Shown: in pieces, positions 1 to 5,656 of the stretch
Numbering within the stretch: position 1 is the first letter of the stretch
Layout of the letters: each line of letters opens with the position of its first letter
NCBI GenBank assembly: GCA_020027415.1
Contig: JAHRAW010000205.1
Span: 1-5,879 of the forward strand
Length of the DNA stretch: 5,879 nt
Reading direction: 5' to 3'
Source of the DNA: Gammaproteobacteria bacterium
Lineage (GTDB): Bacteria > Pseudomonadota > Gammaproteobacteria > Arenicellales > Poriferihabitantaceae
Program-made: the position numbers and the translations under genes
The notes under the pieces: generated by a model
What the model was told of the DNA's origin: nothing
Databases searched by the model: none
Seen by the model: only the letters and a program-made list of their open reading frames with translations

Positions 1-43
1 CGGTTCCGTTCAGTTTTCCAGCCCATTTTTTCATTACCCAAGC

Positions 44-47
44 GGAG
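44..47 (+). promoter_or_regulatory. Ribosome binding site of the small secreted protein gene
   Basis: A GGAG Shine-Dalgarno core lies six bases before the ATG at 54, separated by TTTAAA. This is near-ideal spacing and supports the ATG as the true start, which also gives a proper signal peptide. No promoter can be assigned in the few bases upstream that lie inside the window. Confidence 0.8.
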
Positions 48-53
48 TTTAAA

Positions 54-344
54 ATGAAAGCAACCAAAATCCTTACTGCAACTGCCTGCATCGCCGCGAC
101 TCTGGCGATAACGACTAACGCGGCGCACGCGCAAGGCATGATGCCGGCGGTGCCCACCGAAGCGGTGCTCAGCGGCGTGGCAAAAGTGGCCGCCAGTGAT
201 TTAGCCGACGGCATCGCCACTGCGGTGGAAACCGCGCGCGTAGATGACGAGGCGTTGGCGGAGACCGATGCGGTACAGCATGATGATGCCGTCGCCACGG
301 TCGAGTCCAGCGATGAAAACGCTGAGGCGTCCAGCATCAAATAA
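54..344 (+). CDS. Small secreted acidic protein of unknown function
   Basis: This encodes a 96-residue protein that I do not recognise. Residues 1-26 form a Sec signal peptide: Lys2 and Lys5, a hydrophobic Ala/Leu/Ile/Thr core, and an Ala-His-Ala cleavage site before Gln27. Cys12 sits inside the hydrophobic core and lacks a lipobox (its -3 position is Ala), so this is unlikely to be a lipoprotein. The predicted mature part is 70 residues, rich in Ala, Asp and Glu (15 acidic against 3 basic residues), with no Cys and no aromatic residue. It is therefore likely a flexible, strongly acidic periplasmic or secreted polypeptide, perhaps partly helical between residues 35 and 65. The ribosome binding site is strong and an intrinsic terminator follows about 100 bases after the stop, so the gene probably ends its own transcription unit. 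The neighbour converges from the other strand. Function is unknown. That the gene is real rests on the start signals, signal peptide and terminator. Confidence 0.75.
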   Translation: MKATKILTATACIAATLAITTNAAHAQGMMPAVPTEAVLSGVAKVAASDLADGIATAVETARVDDEALAETDAVQHDDAVATVESSDENAEASSIK

Positions 345-447
345 TCCAGCGGCGTATGGCTTGCATTCATGCCAGCCAAGGCGCAACGCGCCAGCCACCA
401 GCACAGTTTGTGCGGCGCGTTACAAAAACGGAAAATGGGAAGTGAGA
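345..447 (+). other. Structured 3' untranslated region of the small secreted protein gene
   Basis: Between the stop codon and the terminator lie about 100 bases without a credible gene. Two overlapping hairpins can be drawn. A compact one pairs GGCGC (380-384) with GCGCC (388-392). A longer one pairs AACGCGCC (385-392) with GGCGCGTT (414-421), and encloses a perfect GCACA/TGTGC hairpin (401-405 with 409-413). The two share bases 385-392 and cannot form together. An A-rich, probably unpaired stretch follows (422-436) before the terminator. This could be just a stable mRNA 3' end, or a 3' UTR-derived small RNA. No known RNA family is recognised. Confidence 0.4.
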
Positions 448-474
448 AGCGGGGGCGTAAGCCCTCGCTTTTTT
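448..474 (+). terminator. Rho-independent terminator after the small secreted protein gene
   Basis: A nine-pair stem (448-456 with 461-469) has one G-U pair and a GTAA tetraloop of the GNRA type. It is followed by six T residues (469-474). The stem is GC-rich and the T tract begins at its end, which is the classic intrinsic terminator layout for the plus strand. Read on the minus strand the same hairpin is followed by a C-containing stretch instead of a T run, so it would be a poor terminator for the converging acyltransferase gene. Confidence 0.88.
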
Positions 475-508
475 GTGGCTATTTGCAATTCTTATAGTTA
501 TTTGCGTT

Positions 509-1486
509 TCATTTTTTGCCGCCGGCATAAAACGGCGGTTCGCCGGGCGGGCGGGTTTTGAAGCGCCGATGCGACCAGAAGTATTGTGCGGGCGCGTGCG
601 TGATTAACTGCTCAATCACGCGGTTCATGTTGCCGGCTTCTCGCACTGGGTCATCTTCCGTTAGGCAGTCGGTCAGCGGTTGCTCGAAGATGATTTCATA
701 GCCGCGTCCGCGCGGTAGCAGGCGCGTTGCGCATGGGATGATGGTGGCGTTGCATAGGCGGGCGATGCGTCCTAATGACGCAAAAGTTGCGGCCGGCAGA
801 GAATAAAACGGCGCAAATACGCCGCGCTTGGACCCGGGGTTTTGGTCCGGCAAATAATAAAATTGATGACCGCGGCGGATTAACTCAATCATGGATTTGC
901 CCGCGCCTTTGTGCGCGTATTGGATGATTCCAAAGCGCCCGCGATATTGTTTGATTAAGGCGTCCAGCAACGGGTTTTTGTGGCGTTGATACATGGTCAC
1001 CGTGGGGGCGAGGGTGGATAGATAAATGCCGCCGAATTCCAGGCCGACAAAATGCGGGGTAAGCAGGATGATATTTTCCCCGCGCCGTCTGGCGTTCGCC
1101 AACACCGCACCATTGCGCAACCGCGTTAACCGTTGCAGCCGGGCGCGCCCACCCCACCATCCGACCCCGGTGGCGAACGTCGCGATTGCCAAACTATGGA
1201 AATGTCGCCGCGCGAGGGCGCGGATGGCGGCTTTGCGGTGATGCGGAAAACAAGCGGTCAGGTTGCGCCAAGTGATATCGCGGCGGCGAGCATGCGCCCA
1301 GTAAGCGAACTCGCCGCCGACGATGCCGAGACCATACAGTAGCGGCATGGGCAGATACGACAGCAGCCTCAGCCATCCGAGCAGGCACCATATCAGCCAG
1401 AAGCGCGGCGCGCAAAATTGCTTGCCCAAGGCGCTGAGCGATGGCGAGGGTTGTGATGATTGCATGGTTTGCGTACGCCGATACAT
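509..1486 (-). CDS. LpxL/HtrB-family lipid A acyltransferase
   Basis: This encodes a 325-residue lysophospholipid acyltransferase of the LpxL/LpxM (HtrB/MsbB) family, close to the roughly 300-residue family norm. Such enzymes act at the cytoplasmic face of the inner membrane and move a fatty acyl chain from acyl-ACP onto a lipid A precursor as a secondary acyl group. A hydrophobic anchor lies at about residues 29-57. The catalytic HX4D/E motif is His145-Phe-Val-Gly-Leu-Glu150. Further family marks are Tyr-Leu-Pro-Asp-Gln at 211-215, with a following Lys-Arg and Phe-Ala-Pro-Phe, and the C-terminal stretch at 301-318 with His-Arg-Arg-Phe-Lys-Thr-Arg-Pro-Pro-Gly-Glu. The first ATG (1486) is preferred because a promoter-like pair lies just upstream, but an ATG seven codons later (1465) is possible; neither has a strong ribosome binding site. 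The family is clear. Which acyl chain and position, and hence LpxL or LpxM, cannot be told from the sequence. Confidence 0.93.
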   Translation of the reverse strand: MYRRTQTMQSSQPSPSLSALGKQFCAPRFWLIWCLLGWLRLLSYLPMPLLYGLGIVGGEFAYWAHARRRDITWRNLTACFPHHRKAAIRALARRHFHSLAIATFATGVGWWGGRARLQRLTRLRNGAVLANARRRGENIILLTPHFVGLEFGGIYLSTLAPTVTMYQRHKNPLLDALIKQYRGRFGIIQYAHKGAGKSMIELIRRGHQFYYLPDQNPGSKRGVFAPFYSLPAATFASLGRIARLCNATIIPCATRLLPRGRGYEIIFEQPLTDCLTEDDPVREAGNMNRVIEQLITHAPAQYFWSHRRFKTRPPGEPPFYAGGKK

Positions 1487-1514
1487 AATACCCGACTAAC
1501 GATGCTTTGATGGT

Positions 1515-1544
1515 AGAATAAACTTTCTCCATCGCGCTTGTCTG
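1515..1544 (-). promoter_or_regulatory. Candidate sigma-70 promoter for the acyltransferase gene
   Basis: On the minus strand, CAGACA (1544-1539) and TATTCT (1520-1515) are separated by 18 bases; each matches four of six consensus positions. Transcription would start near 1508 and give a leader of about 20 bases before the ATG at 1486. This is a pattern match only and remains tentative. Confidence 0.3.
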
Positions 1545-1664
1545 AAGTGCCTAAGATGTCTGAGAGGTTCGGTTGCAATTTGCTCAGGCGAGTAGCGGAA
1601 TGCGAGAAGGCGACTTTCAGGATTCCAGACTGAATGCCGCACCGTGAATTAATGTTATCCATTT
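1545..1664. other. Divergent intergenic region upstream of the permease gene
   Basis: This stretch separates the divergent acyltransferase and permease genes. The heptamer TGTCTGA occurs at 1539-1545 and again at 1557-1563. The second copy overlaps the left arm of an imperfect stem (1557-1564 with 1583-1590, two G-U pairs, 18-base loop). A short TTCAG/CTGAA inverted repeat occurs at 1616-1620 and 1630-1634. I found no convincing -35/-10 pair for the plus strand and no recognisable riboswitch, tRNA or terminator. Confidence 0.3.
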
Positions 1665-1668
1665 GGAG
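1665..1668 (+). promoter_or_regulatory. Ribosome binding site that sets a GTG start for the permease
   Basis: A GGAG core is followed six bases later by GTG at 1675. An in-frame TTG at 1663 would overlap this site and has no site of its own at useful spacing. The ribosome binding site therefore favours GTG 1675 as the start, making the protein four residues shorter than the longest reading. Confidence 0.75.
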
Positions 1669-1674
1669 TGCGCA

Positions 1675-3531
1675 GTGACCGAGACCCTACCCCTTACCGC
1701 TGAGATGATCGGGGTGTTGGTAATCTTGGCGTTTGCCATTTATTTATTCGCGTTTGATGTGGTGCGGGTGGATGTAGCCGCCATCCTAATCATGGTGCTG
1801 ATTGGTCTCAGCGCGCTGATACCGGGATACAGCGGGTTGGTCGCGCCGCAGCGTTTGTTCAGCGGCTATTCCAGCAATGCGGTCATTTCCATCATCGCGG
1901 TGATGATCATCGGCGCCGGGCTGGACCGCACTGGCGTGCTTGGGCAACTTGCCGGCAAAATCCTCAAATTCGGCGGCAAAACCGAAGCCAGCGTGATTGC
2001 GCTGATTTCCGGCGTAGTCGGCATCATTTCCAGTTTCATGCAAAATATCGGCGCGGCGGCGTTGTTTCTGCCGGTGGTAAACCGCATTGCGCGGCAGGGC
2101 AATCTGGCGATTTCCCGATTGCTGATGCCGATGGGTTTTTGCGCGATTCTCGGCGGCACCGTGACCATGATTGGTTCAAGCCCGCTGATTCTACTCAATG
2201 ATTTGTTGGAAAATTCCAACCAGCTATCGGGCCGCACGCCGCCCATGGAAACCTTTGGCTTGTTCGCGGTCGCCCCGGTGGGGATTGTGCTGTTGTTAGT
2301 CGGCATCGGCTATTTCCTAATTTTTGGTCGTTTTGTGCTGCCGGTGATCAAGCAGAAACCGGGCGAGTCGGGCAGCATGCTAAAATATTTCAAGGAAGTC
2401 TACGGCATCGCCGGCGAGGTTTATGAGTGCAAGGTGTCCGCGGACAGCCCGTTAATCGGCAAAGCCTTGTCGGATGTGGACGCCGCCGGCAGAGCCGGTT
2501 GGATTGTTGCAATTCGCTCCGGCGACTCCCTGAGAGTGGCGCCTCGGGGCGACTCGGAATTCGTGCTTGGCAGCGAGATAGCGATTATGGGCAGGCACGA
2601 TGCGGTGCGTGCTTTCGCCGAGGAGTACGCGTTGCGCGTTAAAAATGAAATGGATGTGTTCGCCGAAGTGCTCAGCACCGCCAGCGCCGGCATCGCGGAA
2701 ATCGTCATCATGCCGGATTCCGGCATGATCGGCAAGAGCATTAAAGATGCGCAAATTCGCAAGCAATACGGCGCCACGGTGCTGACGGTGTTTCGCGCCG
2801 ATGATGTCATTGATCAAGATTTGGCGGATTTGGTGATGCAATCGGGCGATACATTGGTGGCGCATATTCGCTGGGATCAGTTAATCCCAATCGCCGAAGC
2901 CCGCCATGATTTTGCGGTGGTGACCGACTTCCCGCGGGAAGACAATCGCCCGCAGAAACTCCAACACGCCGCCGGCTGTTTTGCGTTGACGCTGTTGCTG
3001 ACGCTGTTCACCGACCTGCACTTGTCGCTTGCGTTGATGAGCGGCGCGGTGGGCATGATTTTATGCGGCGTGCTGAAAATTGAAGAAGCCTATCGCGCCA
3101 TCGGTTGGCAGAGCGTGTTCCTATTAGCCAGCCTGATTCCGCTCGGCATGGCGGTGGAAAACAGCGGCACCGCGGATTGGATTGCGCAGCAAATCTTGTG
3201 GCTGTTTGCCGGGTTGCCGAATTGGGGCTTGCAGACCGTCATCGCCATTATGGCGACCGTTTTCACCTTGCTGATTTCCAATGTCGGGGCGACGGTGCTA
3301 TTAGTGCCGCTGGCAATCAAAATCGCCATCGGCGTGGATGCCAATCCAGCCGTATTTGCGTTGACGGTGGCGTTGGCGACCTCCAACTCATTTTTGTTGC
3401 CGACCCATCAGGTCAATGCGCTGATTATCGGTCCGGGCGGCTATCAAGTGGCGGATTTTTTGAAAGCCGGCAGCATTATGACGGTGATGTTTCTGCTGGT
3501 GATGATTTCCATGCTGACTTTGTTTTATTGA
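1675..3531 (+). CDS. SLC13-family permease with two RCK_C (TrkA-C) domains
   Basis: This encodes a 618-residue inner-membrane transporter of the SLC13/DASS (ion transporter) superfamily, counted from the GTG start. The first membrane half covers about residues 9-222 and includes a re-entrant-loop type motif, Gln123-Asn-Ile-Gly-Ala, before a hydrophobic helix. A soluble insert (about 245-405) holds two RCK_C domains, roughly 245-320 and 335-405, each with the typical 'Ser-Pro-Leu/Met-Ile-Gly-Lys' start and a 'Gly-Asp/Ser... Leu' turn. The second membrane half (about 430-618) repeats the fold with Ser535-Asn-Val-Gly-Ala-Thr and the family-like stretch at 570-590 (Ser-Asn-Ser-Phe, Pro577-Thr-His-Gln-Val-Asn, Gly-Pro-Gly-Gly-Tyr). 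Relatives with this architecture are usually sodium-coupled anion carriers (sulfate or dicarboxylate type), and RCK_C domains often bind a ligand and gate transport. The substrate here cannot be assigned. The gene is transcribed alone, divergent from the acyltransferase and convergent with the DUF349 gene. Confidence 0.9.
   Translation: MTETLPLTAEMIGVLVILAFAIYLFAFDVVRVDVAAILIMVLIGLSALIPGYSGLVAPQRLFSGYSSNAVISIIAVMIIGAGLDRTGVLGQLAGKILKFGGKTEASVIALISGVVGIISSFMQNIGAAALFLPVVNRIARQGNLAISRLLMPMGFCAILGGTVTMIGSSPLILLNDLLENSNQLSGRTPPMETFGLFAVAPVGIVLLLVGIGYFLIFGRFVLPVIKQKPGESGSMLKYFKEVYGIAGEVYECKVSADSPLIGKALSDVDAAGRAGWIVAIRSGDSLRVAPRGDSEFVLGSEIAIMGRHDAVRAFAEEYALRVKNEMDVFAEVLSTASAGIAEIVIMPDSGMIGKSIKDAQIRKQYGATVLTVFRADDVIDQDLADLVMQSGDTLVAHIRWDQLIPIAEARHDFAVVTDFPREDNRPQKLQHAAGCFALTLLLTLFTDLHLSLALMSGAVGMILCGVLKIEEAYRAIGWQSVFLLASLIPLGMAVENSGTADWIAQQILWLFAGLPNWGLQTVIAIMATVFTLLISNVGATVLLVPLAIKIAIGVDANPAVFALTVALATSNSFLLPTHQVNALIIGPGGYQVADFLKAGSIMTVMFLLVMISMLTLFY
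3525..3531. other. Tail-to-tail overlap of the permease and DUF349 genes
   Basis: The permease stop (TGA, 3529-3531) lies within the last codons of the DUF349 gene, whose TAA reads on the minus strand at 3527-3525. The two reading frames share seven bases and no intrinsic terminator fits between them, so transcripts may run into each other and form antisense 3' ends. Confidence 0.9.
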
Positions 3532-5519
3532 TGTTCAGTTTCAGTTGGTTTGGGTTTTGACGGATTTGCCGGCGGCAAAGCGGCCAGCGCGGCGCAACAC
3601 GCATCCACGCGTTTGAAAATCGCCGCGTGTTGTTTTACTTGCACCGCTCCGAGCAACCAAATATCGCGCATCAATTGCGCGGCGGATGCGCTTTGATGCG
3701 TTTCGCCGGCGTCTCGTCCGCCCATCGCCGCCGACAAGCGGTTAATCTGCAACGCCATTCGTTGCTTGGAAAATTCAGCCGGCGGCTCCAACCCGGCGAG
3801 AATTTCAAGGTGCAACAGCAAGGCGTGCAACCGCGCAAGATTTTTCGGCATGGAATCGCGCAATCGCTGTGCGACATCGCGTTCCTGCGCCGCCTGCACG
3901 GCGAACTGATACCGTTCGGCAAGCGGTTGTTCCAAAGCCGCGGGCAACGGCGGCAATGCTTCCCATTTTTTGCGCAAAGTATCCAATTTTGATTTTAATT
4001 TTAATTGGGTGGCGGCGATGCTTGCCGAGTCGTCGCCCGCCGCCGCCACTGCCATCGCTTCAAGGCGCGCGCATAGCATGGATTTTTGCCGAAGTTGGTC
4101 TTGCAACTGGAGTTTCTCGGCGACCTCAGCCTGGGCGATGGTTTTTTGCGCCTGCTGGATGGCGTTGCGATAGCGCGCGGTCACTTTTTCGCGGGATACT
4201 TTCGGGGTTTCTCCCAACTGCTCCCAAGTCGTCCGCCACTGCTGCAAGCGGCGGCGCGCGCCGTTGCCGTCGCCGCCAGTTTTCATTTCCCCTCCGCGGT
4301 GGCAAGCAGCTTCAATCTCCGCGCACAAGACTTGTTTGGCGGCGAGATTTTGTTTCAGGGTGCGCATAAAATCTTGGCGGCGGCGGTCCCGCTGTTGGTA
4401 AATCCGGTCGCGGGCGGCGGTGAAACGTTTCCACAACGCCTGCTCTTGGGAACGCGATGAAGTGACCGTCGGCAGATACTTTTTACTCAAGGCTTGCAGT
4501 TCCGCGAACGCTTCTCGGAAATCTTCCCGTTGCTCCAATTGAATCATCTCAGCCACTAATTTTTCTCGGCTCTTGTAGTTGCTCGATCGCTCCTGCGCGA
4601 GTTTCTGCTCAAATTTTTCCATGATGGCGGCAAAGCGTCGTTGCAAAGGTTTTTTCGCATGATAATCGGCGGCGCCGGCGGTGCGCCATTGCTTGCTGTG
4701 CATGCGCACCCGTTGCTGCACTTCCTTCCAGTCTGGGCGGCGCCATTCGGTTTGCTCATAGGCTTGTTCCAGCGCCGCGCAGATTTCTTCGCGCGCTTGT
4801 TGCGCCGTTTGGCGTTGTTGTTTTTGTTGGGCAAAGTAGGCTTGACACGGCTTATACGCCTTGCGGCACTCGCGATTAAAAACTTGATAGAGTTTTTGAT
4901 GCCCGCCTTCGCCCGAATCATCCCAAGTTTGCCATTGTTGGCGGGCTTGTTGAATGCGCCGGGCGATTTCCGCCAAACTCGCGCCGGAGTCGTGAATATC
5001 TTTAATCTCCTGAATGATATTTTCGCGCGCTTGCTTGGTGCCCCACTTTCGCCACGCGGTCAATTGGCGTATTTCGGGTTGCAACGATTTGAGTTCGGCG
5101 GCGATGCGCTGTCGGCGTTGGGTGGATAAGCCGATAATTTGTTGCAACTGGCGCGCAATCAATTGCGCAAGTTGTTGGGATTGTTTGACATGTCCTTGCT
5201 TAAAACTAACGCGCAGTTGTTGCAACTGAGCCTGTACGGAAGTGAATTGTTTTTCGCGCAATTCAATCTGCGCATGCACGCGTTGGTGCAGTTGCGCGAA
5301 CCACTCAGCCAACGCCGCATCCGCTTCTAAGTCTGCGTCCGTTGTCGGCTTGGTTTTGGCGTTGCTTTGGTGCGCTTGCCATTGCTTGCGCAGGCGCTTG
5401 GCGCGGCTTTCGTCAATGCCGTTTTTGGCGCCGAGCAACGCGCGGACTTGGTGCTGAAGTTGGGCGCTGGAAGTTGCTGCGGGACCGGTCGGGGTGCGCT
5501 CTGCTGCGGGGTTAGGCAT
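3525..5519 (-). CDS. DUF349 repeat coiled-coil protein
   Basis: This encodes a 664-residue cytoplasmic protein made of several DUF349 repeats; biochemical function is not established. It has no signal peptide or membrane segment and is very rich in Gln, Arg, Lys and Ala, as expected of long helical bundles. Repeat-like units occur at about 135-232 (Trp156-Arg-Lys-Trp and the Tyr-Lys-Pro-Cys-Gln-Ala-Tyr-Phe end), 240-308 (Trp278 and the Arg-Arg-Phe end), 315-378 (Leu-Trp-Lys-Arg-Phe at 362-366), 385-460 (Trp428, Trp432) and 475-550 (Trp519). The C-terminal signature at 563-599 (His-Leu-Glu-Ile-Leu-Ala-Gly-Leu, then Gln-Ile-Asn-Arg-Leu-Ser) resembles gammaproteobacterial members. An in-frame TAG (5540-5538) seven codons upstream limits the start to the ATG at 5519. 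No Shine-Dalgarno sequence is visible before it. The last codons overlap the 3' end of the permease gene on the other strand. The length is shorter than many gammaproteobacterial homologues I recall. Confidence 0.85.
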   Translation of the reverse strand: MPNPAAERTPTGPAATSSAQLQHQVRALLGAKNGIDESRAKRLRKQWQAHQSNAKTKPTTDADLEADAALAEWFAQLHQRVHAQIELREKQFTSVQAQLQQLRVSFKQGHVKQSQQLAQLIARQLQQIIGLSTQRRQRIAAELKSLQPEIRQLTAWRKWGTKQARENIIQEIKDIHDSGASLAEIARRIQQARQQWQTWDDSGEGGHQKLYQVFNRECRKAYKPCQAYFAQQKQQRQTAQQAREEICAALEQAYEQTEWRRPDWKEVQQRVRMHSKQWRTAGAADYHAKKPLQRRFAAIMEKFEQKLAQERSSNYKSREKLVAEMIQLEQREDFREAFAELQALSKKYLPTVTSSRSQEQALWKRFTAARDRIYQQRDRRRQDFMRTLKQNLAAKQVLCAEIEAACHRGGEMKTGGDGNGARRRLQQWRTTWEQLGETPKVSREKVTARYRNAIQQAQKTIAQAEVAEKLQLQDQLRQKSMLCARLEAMAVAAAGDDSASIAATQLKLKSKLDTLRKKWEALPPLPAALEQPLAERYQFAVQAAQERDVAQRLRDSMPKNLARLHALLLHLEILAGLEPPAEFSKQRMALQINRLSAAMGGRDAGETHQSASAAQLMRDIWLLGAVQVKQHAAIFKRVDACCAALAALPPANPSKPKPTETEHQ

Positions 5520-5546
5520 GGTGGTATGATCGCGTTGCTACCGAAA

Positions 5547-5560
5547 GTCATGGGCATGAC
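5547..5560. repeat. 14-base palindrome, possible operator
   Basis: GTCATG and CATGAC form a perfect inverted repeat around a two-base GG centre. The palindrome lies between the DUF349 start codon and an AT-rich promoter-like block, where a repressor site would be expected. No known regulator's consensus is recognised, so the operator role is inferred from position and symmetry. Confidence 0.4.
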
Positions 5561-5569
5561 GCAAGCCAA

Positions 5570-5580
5570 TATAGTATACA
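5570..5580. promoter_or_regulatory. AT-rich promoter-like block serving one or both divergent genes
   Basis: The block reads TATAGTATACA. On the minus strand it contains TATACT (5578-5573), five of six matches to a -10 box and suited to the DUF349 gene. On the plus strand it contains TATAGT and TATACA, suited to the downstream gene. No good -35 partner was found on either strand at 16-18 bases, so only the -10 resemblance supports it. If used for the DUF349 gene, the start point would lie near 5566 and the palindrome would fall at the very beginning of the transcript. Confidence 0.35.
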
Positions 5581-5656
5581 ATTCCCACTCGCAATAAGAT
5601 TATTTCCTGCAGGTTGTCTCCACTCTAAGTCTAAGCCAAGCCGTCCAACCCGTATT

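Noticed and set aside
448..474. The terminator as a bidirectional one that also ends the acyltransferase transcript.
   Set aside because: On the minus strand the stem is followed by a C-rich stretch before a broken T run, so intrinsic termination there is doubtful.
1194..1532. A minus-strand frame beginning upstream of the acyltransferase and overlapping it out of frame.
   Set aside because: It overlaps the well-conserved N-terminal part of the acyltransferase, and the product degenerates into an Arg-rich tail. No evidence of frameshifting was seen.
1557..1590. A tRNA-like or riboswitch-like fold in the leader of the permease, with a GGTTCGG segment and a CTGAGA segment.
   Set aside because: No acceptor stem, anticodon arm or CCA end can be placed, and the remaining conserved parts of a TPP riboswitch are missing.
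1866..2306. A 146-codon minus-strand open frame inside the permease gene.
   Set aside because: The plus-strand permease has unmistakable family motifs across this span. The antisense product resembles no protein and lacks a start signal.
3565..3579. A TTTGCC/GGCAAA hairpin just beyond the permease stop, considered as a terminator.
   Set aside because: The stem has six pairs and a three-base loop but no T run follows on either strand, and it lies inside the DUF349 coding region.
3869..4369. A 166-codon plus-strand open frame inside the DUF349 gene.
   Set aside because: It overlaps a clearly coding region on the minus strand and gives a low-complexity Arg/Pro/Ser-rich product, typical of a shadow frame.
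4641..5129. A 162-codon, very hydrophobic open frame on the plus strand inside the DUF349 gene.
   Set aside because: It is antisense to a charged, Gln-rich coiled-coil gene, which reads as Leu/Ala-rich on the other strand. It has no ribosome binding site or family likeness.
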